Part shown: in pieces, positions 1 through 6,093 of the stretch
Numbering within the stretch: the stretch's first letter is position 1
Layout of the letters: each line of letters begins with the position of its first letter
Source: Candidatus Bathyarchaeota archaeon
GTDB lineage: Archaea > Thermoproteota > Bathyarchaeia > TCS64
NCBI GenBank assembly: GCA_014729945.1
Contig: WJJC01000062.1
Location: 1-7,350 of the forward strand
Direction of reading: 5' to 3'
Length of the DNA stretch: 7,350 nucleotides
The notes under the pieces: model-generated
Told to the model about the DNA's origin: nothing
Database searches by the model: none
Seen by the model: the letters and a program-made list of their open reading frames with translations, nothing else
Translations under genes and position numbers: made by a program

Positions 1-558
1 GGTGTTGGGGCACTTTACATTAGAAAAGGGATTAGATTAACCCCGCATATGATCGGAGGAGGACAAGAAAATGGCCTCAGATCAGGGACTGAGAACATCC
101 CCGGAATAATGGGATTAGCAAAAGCAGTTGAAATAGCATTAGAGGAGATGGATGAAAATTCCAAGCACCTAACAAAGTTAAGGGACTTCCTTATAACCAA
201 ACTATTAGACACGATACCCAAGAGCTATCTTAACGGCCACCCAACCAAAAGACTCCCCAACAATGTAAACATTAGGTACAACTACATTGAGGGAGAAGCC
301 TTAATCATGAGTCTTGACTCTGAAGGAATCCAACTTAGCACAGGATCCGCTTGTGCAGCAAAAACATTAGAACCCAGCCACACATTACTAGCCTGTGGGT
401 TAAAACATGAGGAAGCTCATGGTAGTCTTGTCTTTACGTTGGGAAAGAATAATAACCACCGACAGATGGAATACGTGGTTGATAAACTTCCGGACATAGT
501 GCAACGACTTAGAAATATGTCACCACTGACCCCGGAGGAGTTAAAAAAAGATGTATAG
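1..558 (+). CDS. iscS: Cysteine desulfurase NifS/IscS type, 5'-truncated by the window edge
   Basis: A PLP enzyme of this family takes sulfur from cysteine as a persulfide and passes it to IscU. Reading frame 1 is open from the first base and begins GVGALYIRKG, the segment just after the PLP-lysine loop, so about half of a ~390-residue protein is present and the PLP lysine lies outside the window. The active-site loop STGSACAAKTLEPSH carries the catalytic Cys at codon 118 (352-354). The C-terminus DKLPDIVQRLRNMSPL is typical of group I (NifS/IscS) enzymes. One departure: the usual RFSLGR stretch near the end reads VFTLGK (codons 144-149), replacing an Arg known in the family to contact the substrate carboxylate. 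The stop overlaps the iscU start by 8 bp, implying translational coupling. The family call is secure; full activity is not. Confidence 0.95.
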   Translation, partial: GVGALYIRKGIRLTPHMIGGGQENGLRSGTENIPGIMGLAKAVEIALEEMDENSKHLTKLRDFLITKLLDTIPKSYLNGHPTKRLPNNVNIRYNYIEGEALIMSLDSEGIQLSTGSACAAKTLEPSHTLLACGLKHEEAHGSLVFTLGKNNNHRQMEYVVDKLPDIVQRLRNMSPLTPEELKKDV

Positions 559-934
559 CGATAAAGTCTTGGATCACTTCAAGAATCCTCGTAACGTTGG
601 TGAAATAGAAGACGCAGACGCTGAAGGAACAGTAGGCAACCCGGTCTGTGGAGATATGATGACCATGTATATCAAGGTCAAGGAGGATAAGATTGAGGAT
701 ATCAAATTCAAGACCTTTGGCTGTGGCGCCGCGATAGCAACAAGCAGCATGACCACAGAATTAGCGAAAGGTAAAACACTGGATGAGGCGCTGGAGATCA
801 GCAGACAGGATGTAGCAGATGCACTAGATGGACTACCACCAGTAAAGATGCATTGTAGCAACCTAGCCGCAGATGCATTACATGAAGCTGTAAAGAAATA
901 CAAAGAGGAAAAACAACATGAAAAAGATGATTAA
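551..934 (+). CDS. iscU: Fe-S cluster assembly scaffold IscU
   Basis: This cytoplasmic scaffold receives sulfur from the desulfurase and iron, and assembles [2Fe-2S] or [4Fe-4S] clusters for transfer to apoproteins. The 127-residue length is normal. It has all ligand positions of the family: C33 and D35 in NPVCGD, C58 in FGCGAA, and H101/C102 in MHCSNLA. The LPPVK motif at 95-99, recognised by the HscA chaperone in bacteria, is kept, although no Hsc chaperone gene is in view. The N-terminal MYSDKVLDHFKNPRNVG is also typical. The ATG is preceded by a strong Shine-Dalgarno GGAGGAG (534-540) at 10-nt spacing and lies within the end of iscS, in a different frame. Its own 3' end overlaps the next small gene by 17 bp. 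The Lys/Glu-rich tail KKYKEEKQHEKDD is probably disordered. Confidence 0.96.
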   Translation: MYSDKVLDHFKNPRNVGEIEDADAEGTVGNPVCGDMMTMYIKVKEDKIEDIKFKTFGCGAAIATSSMTTELAKGKTLDEALEISRQDVADALDGLPPVKMHCSNLAADALHEAVKKYKEEKQHEKDD

Positions 935-1061
935 ATGCAAGATATGTGATCAGGTTGCAGAAGATGAAGAGTGTCAATTAATGACAGTAATCATTGATGG
1001 TGAAGGCGAAGAAATCAAGGTATGTTGCACTACCCTGGAAGAGAAAGAAAAATTAACTTAA
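918..1061 (+). CDS. Small cysteine-rich (CxxC) protein, third gene of the isc operon
   Basis: This is a 47-residue protein beginning MKKMIKCKICDQ, of a size often missed by gene callers. It starts inside iscU (17-bp overlap, different frame), has a Shine-Dalgarno GAGGA at 905-909 with 8-nt spacing, and ends with TAA at 1059-1061. Cysteines are at 7, 10, 19, 36 and 37: one CxxC knuckle, a lone Cys and a CC pair, enough ligands for one Zn or an Fe-S cluster. The remainder is acidic (DGEGEE, LEEKEK). There is no membrane segment or signal. Its position suggests a role in Fe-S assembly, such as a metal or sulfur carrier or a regulator of the IscS-IscU pair; that is inference from context only. 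I do not recognise the family. The good ribosome site and operonic overlap make it likely to be real. Confidence 0.72.
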   Translation: MKKMIKCKICDQVAEDEECQLMTVIIDGEGEEIKVCCTTLEEKEKLT

Positions 1062-1070
1062 TTTTTAATA
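1062..1070 (+). terminator. Candidate T-run terminator of the isc operon
   Basis: A run of five T (1062-1066) followed by AATA lies directly after the stop of the 47-residue gene. Archaeal transcription often ends at such short T-runs without a hairpin, and no stem-loop is seen here. The following gene has its own TATA-like box, which fits an operon end at this point. Confidence 0.4.
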
Positions 1071-1078
1071 AAAAGTCT

Positions 1079-1086
1079 CTATATAG
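1079..1086 (+). promoter_or_regulatory. Candidate TATA box for the PAP2 gene
   Basis: CTATATAG in an AT-rich stretch lies 63 bp before the GTG start at 1149, in the 87-bp gap after the isc operon. A transcript starting about 25 bp downstream would have a leader of roughly 40 nt containing the AAGGAG ribosome site. A second AT-rich stretch (CATAAATAAG, 1101-1110) is an alternative. The call rests on pattern only. Confidence 0.35.
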
Positions 1087-1148
1087 ATAATTAAGGTAAA
1101 CATAAATAAGCAACCTAGTCTCTAATTGCTGCAAGGAGTATAAATAAA

Positions 1149-1739
1149 GTGGATAAAGGAAAACTGGCTTCATCTATATCTGCGTTAATGAATGCTCCAT
1201 TGATTACTTTAGCCACATTCATTCCATTGATCATAAAATTTGGTAATGGAGCCACTTGGAAGCTATTCTATATTACAAGCTTTTTCGGTTGCGCATTACC
1301 AATGATTGGAGTAGTATTATTACTCAAGATGAATATCATAAGCGATTTTTATGCCACAGAAAGAAACGAGCGTTTCACCCCTTTCCTGACAACTATCTTC
1401 AGCTATCTGCTGGGCACCATCACATTAATTATTGTACAAGCACCTGCCCCAATAACAGCTTTAATGGCTTGCTATATCATCAATGGCATCGTGTTAGCCA
1501 CTATCACTTTGAAATGGAAGATCAGTATACACGCATCAGGAGTTACAAGCCCAGTCACAGCACTGGTTTATCTACTTGGAACAAGATTGCTTCCATTATT
1601 CTTACTGGTACTACCCGTTATCTGGGCTAGGCTTGAATTAAAAGCACACAGTAAATTACAGTTAACCATGGGAGCTCTTCTAAGCACTGTACTAACTTGG
1701 CTCCAGATGTCTTTCTACATAAAATACGTATTTATATAA
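1149..1739 (+). CDS. PAP2-like integral membrane phosphatase
   Basis: The product has 196 residues with about six hydrophobic segments (approximately 14-30, 39-60, 77-97, 99-119, 133-158, 172-195), fitting the PAP2 fold. Degenerate PAP2 motifs occur in the right order: ERNERFTPF (71-79) for motif 1, KISIHASG (124-131) with H128 for motif 2, and R161-x5-H167 (RLELKAHSKLQ) for motif 3, where the usual final Asp is Gln171. PAP2 enzymes hydrolyse phosphomonoesters or diphosphates of lipids; an isoprenoid-lipid phosphate substrate is plausible in an archaeon but unproven. The GTG start is chosen because AAGGAG (1133-1138) precedes it by 10 nt and no better start exists. The gene converges on the flavodiiron gene with an 11-bp gap. 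The weakened motifs mean it could be a non-catalytic relative. Confidence 0.68.
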   Translation: MDKGKLASSISALMNAPLITLATFIPLIIKFGNGATWKLFYITSFFGCALPMIGVVLLLKMNIISDFYATERNERFTPFLTTIFSYLLGTITLIIVQAPAPITALMACYIINGIVLATITLKWKISIHASGVTSPVTALVYLLGTRLLPLFLLVLPVIWARLELKAHSKLQLTMGALLSTVLTWLQMSFYIKYVFI

Positions 1740-1746
1740 ATAAAAA
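1737..1746 (-). terminator. Candidate T-run terminator of the flavodiiron gene
   Basis: On the minus strand, five T (1746-1742) followed by ATTTA begin just after the flavodiiron stop codon at 1751-1753 and run into the 3' end of the convergent PAP2 gene. This matches the T-rich, hairpin-free ends common in archaea. No comparable T-run follows the PAP2 gene on the plus strand. Confidence 0.4.
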
Positions 1747-1750
1747 GGAT

Positions 1751-2923
1751 TTACTCCCGAATCTTCTTAGCCACCATTACACCGAAGTCGTAAGCTGCCT
1801 GCCATTCATCATCCCTTGGCTTGTAAGTACAATCAATGTTGCTATCAATTATTTCAATACCAGCTAGCTTCATCTGATCATCTATGAAGCGTTTCGCCCC
1901 ACCGCCCCATCCATAGCTTCCGAACCCAAATCCAATCTTATTCATTGGTTTGAGTCCACGCATATAGGCTAAAAACTCGGCGACACTTGGATATACGTGG
2001 TTATTTAAGGTTGGGCTTCCGACCAGCACTGCACTGGCTTCAAGGATATCAGTCATCACATCGCTCCGGTGATTCTCTGTAAGGTTGTAAACCCTGCATT
2101 CAACACCTTCCGACGCTACACCTTCCGCTATTGCGTATGCCAATTCCTTCGTGCTCTTCCACATTGTATCATAAGGGATGACTACTTTGGGCTCGGTATA
2201 TCCATCAACCCATTGAGTATACTTGTTCAATACACCTTCAAGATCATTACGCCAAATAACGCCATGACTTGGAGCAATAATCTCAATGGATACCCCCTCT
2301 AAAGCCTTCAGAGCTCTACCCACAGCACCTCTAAGAGGCATCAAAATATTTGCATAATATGCCTCAACCTCATGCCATAGCAAATCAGGATCAATCTCAT
2401 CATCAAACCGTGCAACACTAGCAATATGCTGACCAAAGGCGTCATTACTCAATAAGAGTTTATTTTCAGGAATGTAACTCACCATGCTATCAGGCCAGTG
2501 AGCCATAGGAACCGGTACAAAACTTAGGGTTTTGTTACCGAGGTTAATCTCTTTCTTCTCCTTGGTCGTGGTTATAGGTATCTCTCCATAATACTTGATC
2601 AAAGTTTTCTTTCCTCTATCAGAGGCGATTATCTCCGCCTGTGGTGCTTCTTCTTTATGAAACTTGTAGAGGGCTCCGCTGTGATCGGGTTCAGCATGAT
2701 TACTAACAAGATAATTAATCTCTTCTGGGTTCACGTATTCCTTGATGTGTCTTACCCAAGTCTCATAGAATGGCGCTTTTACCGTGTCAACCAGTGCGAT
2801 CTTATCTGATACAACCAAGTATGAATTATAGGAGGTTCCACGATGTGTGAGGTATCCGTGGAAATTCTTAATATCCCAGTCTACTGTACCTACCCAGTAG
2901 ACTCCGTCTAATACTTTTACCAT
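1751..2923 (-). CDS. Flavodiiron protein (class A; O2/NO reductase)
   Basis: The family reduces O2 to water or NO to N2O in the cytoplasm of anaerobes, with electrons from rubredoxin or, in methanogens, from F420H2 (FprA). The protein has 390 residues from the preferred ATG. Numbering from a GTG three codons upstream, the N-terminal metallo-beta-lactamase domain (to about 245) has every diiron ligand: H79-x-E81-x-D83-H84, H145 in AHWPDSM, D164 in NDAFGQH and H223 in SHG. The flavodoxin domain follows (about 248-393), with an FMN loop near PYDTMWKST, SPTLNNHVYP and GSYGWGGGA. There is no extra rubredoxin or flavin reductase domain, hence class A. The ATG at 2921-2923 is preferred because GTGAT (2928-2932) is its likely ribosome site. 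The electron donor cannot be read from sequence. The divergent rhodanese shares the upstream region. Confidence 0.95.
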   Translation of the reverse strand: MVKVLDGVYWVGTVDWDIKNFHGYLTHRGTSYNSYLVVSDKIALVDTVKAPFYETWVRHIKEYVNPEEINYLVSNHAEPDHSGALYKFHKEEAPQAEIIASDRGKKTLIKYYGEIPITTTKEKKEINLGNKTLSFVPVPMAHWPDSMVSYIPENKLLLSNDAFGQHIASVARFDDEIDPDLLWHEVEAYYANILMPLRGAVGRALKALEGVSIEIIAPSHGVIWRNDLEGVLNKYTQWVDGYTEPKVVIPYDTMWKSTKELAYAIAEGVASEGVECRVYNLTENHRSDVMTDILEASAVLVGSPTLNNHVYPSVAEFLAYMRGLKPMNKIGFGFGSYGWGGGAKRFIDDQMKLAGIEIIDSNIDCTYKPRDDEWQAAYDFGVMVAKKIRE

Positions 2924-2927
2924 ATTA

Positions 2928-2932
2928 ATCAC
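2928..2932 (-). promoter_or_regulatory. Ribosome binding site GTGAT that decides the flavodiiron start
   Basis: GTGAT matches the complement of the archaeal 16S rRNA 3' end (GGAGGTGAT) and sits 4 nt before ATG (2921-2923). The in-frame GTG within it would add three residues (M-I-N). The identical 12-mer GTGATTAATATG occurs at the trx start, which argues that GTGAT is the ribosome site and not the start codon in both genes. Confidence 0.6.
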
Positions 2933-3023
2933 TTACTAGTTCGATCTTTTAAACGACCAGTTAAAAGGCTAACTAAATAGTCAATCATAAAAGTCATGTA
3001 AGAACCAGGTACTTTGAAACAAC
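2933..3023. promoter_or_regulatory. Divergent promoter region between the flavodiiron and rhodanese genes
   Basis: This gap of about 90 bp must hold promoters for both directions. TATA-like elements include CTTTTAAC on the minus strand (about 2960-2967) and CATAAAAG on the plus strand (2986-2993). A short dyad, AGTTA-6 nt-TAACT (2959-2974), lies over the minus-strand box and could be an operator. All three elements are pattern matches; start sites are not determined. Confidence 0.35.
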
Positions 3024-3437
3024 TTGAAAGTGTCACGAAAAAGCGCATTAATTGTAATTATTGCTGTAGCCTTGTTAGCCGTTGTAGCTGGGATTTATAC
3101 AGCCAATTATCTAAAGAAGGGAGAATATGAGGATGTTACGGTCCAAGAAGCCGCCGATTTAATCGATAAAACCCCTGATTTAGTTATTCTTGATGTAAGA
3201 ACCATATCAGAATACAATGATGGGCACATTGAGGGCGCCATTAATATTCCTGTCGATGATCTTGAGAACCGCTTAGATGAACTGGATAAAGAGGAAAAAA
3301 TCCTAGTGTATTGTAGGACTGGAAATAGAAGCACTATAGCCGTTGAATTATTGGAAGAAGCCGGGTTCTTGAATCTATATCACATGTATGAGGGTATTAG
3401 TGATTGGAGAGAAAAAGACTACTCGGTTGTCCAGTAA
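3024..3437 (+). CDS. Membrane-anchored single-domain rhodanese
   Basis: Rhodaneses carry sulfane sulfur as a cysteine persulfide and transfer it to acceptors. The N-terminus MKVSRK is basic and is followed by one hydrophobic segment (about 7-25). No lipobox is visible, so an uncleaved anchor holding the domain outside the membrane is likely. Residues about 37-135 form one rhodanese domain: LDVRTISEYNDGHIEGAINIP (56-76), an active-site loop C97-RTGNR with a basic residue at its end as in thiosulfate-type enzymes, and the closing GISDW (124-128). The start is uncertain: TTG at 3024 has a weak AGGT 13 nt upstream, and GTG at 3030 would drop two residues without changing the anchor. It is divergent from the flavodiiron gene. 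The physiological acceptor is unknown, and redox stress is only suggested by context. Confidence 0.88.
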   Translation: MKVSRKSALIVIIAVALLAVVAGIYTANYLKKGEYEDVTVQEAADLIDKTPDLVILDVRTISEYNDGHIEGAINIPVDDLENRLDELDKEEKILVYCRTGNRSTIAVELLEEAGFLNLYHMYEGISDWREKDYSVVQ

Positions 3438-3460
3438 CCAATCCTAGGATACATAAAAGG

Positions 3461-3468
3461 CTTATTTA
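3461..3468 (+). promoter_or_regulatory. Candidate TATA box (with purine-rich BRE) for the TIM-barrel gene
   Basis: CTTATTTA preceded by AAAAGG lies with its centre 30 bp before ATG 3495. A start of transcription about 25 bp downstream gives a leader of only about 5 nt. That agrees with the lack of a Shine-Dalgarno before this gene and suggests leaderless translation. The gap from 3438 to 3494 holds nothing else I recognise. Confidence 0.45.
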
Positions 3469-3494
3469 GTCATACACATGAATAGAAGAAACAT

Positions 3495-4265
3495 ATGAAG
3501 ATAGCCGCCTCCACGCTACACCTTCTCAATGAGTCACTAGAGAATATTCTGAACAAACTCGTTGAACTACCGGTTAAACGCATCGAGTTGGCTGACAGTG
3601 GAAAACATGCTCTTAACCCTAGAATAGTAGAACGTCTACAGGAACTAGCATCTAATTATAATCTAGAATATAGTATTCACGCTCCTTATGCGGATACAAA
3701 CCTAGCGGCAGATGATGATCTTATCCGTGAATGGATTCTAAAAAGGATAAGAGCATCCATCAGGTTCTCATCAGAGCTAGATGCTGAGTGTCTAGTGTTA
3801 CACCCCGGATGGACCACGGCAACTGAACCATTCTCAAGAGGAAGATCATGGGAGCTTAACATTAGAAGTCTCCACTGGTTGATGCGTTATGCTGGTGAGT
3901 ATGGTGTTGATTGCCTTATGGAGAATGTTCCAAATCCAACACCATATCTGCTTGTCACAGTTGATGATTTTGATCTATTCGACGAGGAGATGGAACCTTC
4001 AATGAGTTATGTACTCGATGTGGGTCACGCACATCTCCAAAGTGAGGAGTACCGGTTTATCGAGAAATTCGGTCATAAGATTAAACATGTGCATGTTAGC
4101 GATAACTGGGGGGATAAGGATACTCATCTCCCATTGGGGGAGGGAGATATTAACTGGAGGAAAGTATTAGATGCCCTAGATGATGCCGGTTTTGAGGGGT
4201 GGCTTGTAATAGAGTCATACACAGAAATGTATCATAATATCGAGTATCTAAGGGACCTACTTTAA
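3495..4265 (+). CDS. Sugar phosphate isomerase/epimerase - endonuclease IV superfamily TIM barrel
   Basis: The protein has 256 residues and spans one AP_endonuc_2/xylose-isomerase-like TIM barrel. Likely metal ligands lie in order at strand ends: E31 (RIELAD), H62 (SIHAPY), H103 (LHPGW), E143 (MENVPN), D175 and H178 (DVGHAH), H200 (HVHVSDN), D209 and H211 (DTHLPLGEGDI), and E240 (VIES). The closing GEGDINW and GWLVIES segments are usual for the sugar isomerase/epimerase branch. Every position corresponding to the nine trinuclear zinc ligands of endonuclease IV appears filled, so an AP endonuclease-like role cannot be ruled out from sequence, though the overall style favours a sugar isomerase of unknown substrate. 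The ATG lacks a Shine-Dalgarno and is probably leaderless. The 3' end overlaps the convergent tRNase Z gene by 9 bp. Confidence 0.85.
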   Translation: MKIAASTLHLLNESLENILNKLVELPVKRIELADSGKHALNPRIVERLQELASNYNLEYSIHAPYADTNLAADDDLIREWILKRIRASIRFSSELDAECLVLHPGWTTATEPFSRGRSWELNIRSLHWLMRYAGEYGVDCLMENVPNPTPYLLVTVDDFDLFDEEMEPSMSYVLDVGHAHLQSEEYRFIEKFGHKIKHVHVSDNWGDKDTHLPLGEGDINWRKVLDALDDAGFEGWLVIESYTEMYHNIEYLRDLL

Positions 4266-5171
4266 CGAAACATCAATCTCCATTAAATCCTCAGCAATTA
4301 TAACATTATCAAAGTACTCCTGTGCCTCATTTCTAACCATCTCCGGATCTGGATACCTTGAACTAATATGCGTTAAAACCAGTTTATCCACATCTGCTTC
4401 ACGGGCTAACTTCGCGGCTTGAGCAGCAGTAGTATGCCCATCCTCAGCTGCTCGATCATCTAGTTCCTCCATAAACGTGGCCTCATGGATCAACAGGTCA
4501 GCATTCCTAGATACCTTCACTAATTCTGGATTTGGTGCAGTGTCACCACTATATACAATCTTCCTGCCGGGTCTAATTGGTCCAGTCACCTGATCTGAGT
4601 GAACAGTATCATCATTGTAGGTCACTGATTCTCCTCTCTGTAGCCTTCCCCATAGTTTACCCTCGGGGACACCTAGGGCCCTAGCTTTATCGGGATAAAA
4701 ACGTCCAGGTCTAGGCTTCTCGATGAATACATAACTCCAAGCAGTGGATCTATGTATCGCTTTAATAGCAAGGATATGATAAAAATCAGAATCATATATT
4801 ATCCCCTGTTCTTGAATCTCGTATAGGATTACAGGAAAGCCGGGGCCACCTAAAGACTCACTAAACGCTTTAACGTAATCAACTAATCCAACTGGACCAT
4901 AAATGTGCAGTGGCTTCTCACGCCCAAGCAAGGACATACTCTGGAGCATGCCCGGTAAACCAAGCACATGATCACCATGCATGTGAGATATTAGTATCTT
5001 CATGGGACGCTGAAAACCAATATGTGCCCTAGTCATCTGTCTCTGGGTTCCCTCTCCGCAGTCAAACATGATTAATTTTCGCCCCCTTCGCATAACCACA
5101 CTGGATGAGCCTCTCTGTGGAGTGGGCATACTACCACTAGTGCCTAGAAAAGTGATCTTCAATTGACTCAT
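4257..5171 (-). CDS. rnz: Ribonuclease Z (tRNA 3'-end endonuclease)
   Basis: The enzyme cuts precursor tRNAs after the discriminator base so that CCA can be added. The 304-residue length is normal for the short, homodimeric form. Beta-lactamase-fold zinc ligands are complete: H63-x-H65-x-D67-H68 (SHMHGDH), H140, D210 (SGDT) and H268 (THIS). Also present are the N-terminal FLGTSGSMPTPQRGSSS, the PxKAR-type motif (P160-DKAR) followed by GKLWGRLQRGE, HEATF (229-233) and GHTT (245-248). The insert near 107-112 (LGGPGFP) is the expected place of the tRNA-binding flexible arm, which looks reduced or absent. Its ATG overlaps the trxB stop as ATGA, so translation is probably coupled. It is the last gene of the minus-strand operon, and its own tail overlaps the TIM-barrel gene by 9 bp. 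Confidence 0.96.
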   Translation of the reverse strand: MSQLKITFLGTSGSMPTPQRGSSSVVMRRGRKLIMFDCGEGTQRQMTRAHIGFQRPMKILISHMHGDHVLGLPGMLQSMSLLGREKPLHIYGPVGLVDYVKAFSESLGGPGFPVILYEIQEQGIIYDSDFYHILAIKAIHRSTAWSYVFIEKPRPGRFYPDKARALGVPEGKLWGRLQRGESVTYNDDTVHSDQVTGPIRPGRKIVYSGDTAPNPELVKVSRNADLLIHEATFMEELDDRAAEDGHTTAAQAAKLAREADVDKLVLTHISSRYPDPEMVRNEAQEYFDNVIIAEDLMEIDVSLK

Positions 5172-6082
5172 TGTGGGTTTTCCTGTACATATTTATCTGA
5201 TTCTAATGCAGCCTTACATCCACTACTACATGCGGTTACTAATTGCCTGTATTTTGTATCATTTAAGTCTCCAGCAACAAATATTCCTGGTTTACTCGTG
5301 AATACACCATCAGCTACTATGTATCCTTGCTCAGTTAACTCCAGTTCGTCTTGGAATAACGCTGTATTAGGAACCCAGCCAATAGCAATCAAAACCCCAT
5401 CGGTTTTAATAAGACGCTCTTCCTCAGAAAAGTTATCTTTAATCCTCACACCCTCAACGAAGTCAGCGCCCAAGATTTCCTCAACAGTGTGATGCATCAC
5501 GGTATCTATATTATTGCTAGCTTCCACCGCATCTATGAGGTACCTTGAGGTTGTGAACCTTGGTCCACGGTGAACTATTATAACCTTTTTAGCGTACCTT
5601 GTTAAATCTAATGCTTCCTGGAGGGCGGACTCACCTCCACCGACCACTACAACCCTTAGATCCTCATATAAAGCCGCATCACAAGTAGCGCATACGAATA
5701 CTCCCCGACCCATTAATCGTTTCTCAGATTCCAATCTCAGTAAACTATTACTGGAACCTGTTGCAATTACAACGGATCTAGTTAGAATCTCATCTTTCCC
5801 AACATATATCCTGTACGGAGTAGATGAGAAATCAACTCTACTTGCCTTTTCCCTACGTATCTCAGCGCCAAATCGCTTAACCTGAGCCATCATCTTCTCA
5901 ACAAGATCTGGGCCACTTATTGAATCAGGGAATCCCGGATAATTTTCCACACTATACGTTAAGAAAATCTGACCACCGGGAACCTGACCTGTTAATATGA
6001 GGGTTTGTAGTTTTGCTCTCCCTGCGTATATGCCCGCTGTTAACCCGGCTGGGCCTCCCCCAATTATGACAAGGTCATACAA
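5168..6082 (-). CDS. trxB: Thioredoxin reductase-like FAD-disulfide oxidoreductase lacking the NADPH motif
   Basis: TrxR passes electrons from a nucleotide or other donor through FAD and a redox disulfide to thioredoxin. The protein is 304 residues, close to the usual ~310. The FAD domain begins at once with GGGPAG (8-13) and contains GGQIFLTYSVENYPGF. The redox pair is C131-AT-C134 in VCATCDA, where the family usually has CATCDG. The second Rossmann motif is GGGESA (148-153). The HRRxxxR motif that binds the NADPH 2'-phosphate is replaced by HRGPRFTTSR (171-180), so NADPH use is doubtful. The FAD-binding GIFVAGD (266-272) is near the end, with extra cysteines C285 and C289. The start is TTG with GAGGT 6 nt upstream. 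It follows trx by 9 bp, making a Trx-TrxR pair very likely. Confidence 0.93.
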   Translation of the reverse strand: MYDLVIIGGGPAGLTAGIYAGRAKLQTLILTGQVPGGQIFLTYSVENYPGFPDSISGPDLVEKMMAQVKRFGAEIRREKASRVDFSSTPYRIYVGKDEILTRSVVIATGSSNSLLRLESEKRLMGRGVFVCATCDAALYEDLRVVVVGGGESALQEALDLTRYAKKVIIVHRGPRFTTSRYLIDAVEASNNIDTVMHHTVEEILGADFVEGVRIKDNFSEEERLIKTDGVLIAIGWVPNTALFQDELELTEQGYIVADGVFTSKPGIFVAGDLNDTKYRQLVTACSSGCKAALESDKYVQENPQ

Positions 6083-6088
6083 TTTTAT

Positions 6089-6093
6089 ACCTC
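6089..6093 (-). promoter_or_regulatory. Ribosome binding site GAGGT that supports the TTG start of trxB
   Basis: GAGGT on the minus strand overlaps the trx stop codon TGA (6094-6092) and lies 6 nt before TTG (6082-6080). No ATG or GTG occurs in frame nearby, and the FAD fingerprint begins only seven residues later, so TTG is well supported as the start. Confidence 0.65.

Noticed and set aside
574..903. Open frame of 109 codons on the minus strand opposite iscU
   Set aside because: It lies entirely within iscU, which has all its ligands and a strong ribosome site.
1256..1630. Open frame of 124 codons on the plus strand in another frame of the PAP2 gene
   Set aside because: The PAP2 frame has membrane segments, motifs and a Shine-Dalgarno; this frame has neither a domain nor a ribosome site.
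3011..3031. Inverted repeat ACTTT/AAAGT around the rhodanese start
   Set aside because: Five-base arms with an 11-nt A-rich loop would form only a very weak hairpin; no riboswitch-like structure is seen.
2113..3525. 13-bp direct repeat ACGCTACACCTTC at 2113-2125 and 3513-3525
   Set aside because: Both copies lie in coding sequence of unrelated genes, on opposite coding strands, with no further similarity around them; chance is enough.
5163..5492. Open frame of 109 codons on the plus strand opposite trxB
   Set aside because: It lies wholly within a clear TrxR gene, and its product has no recognisable features; it is an antisense shadow.
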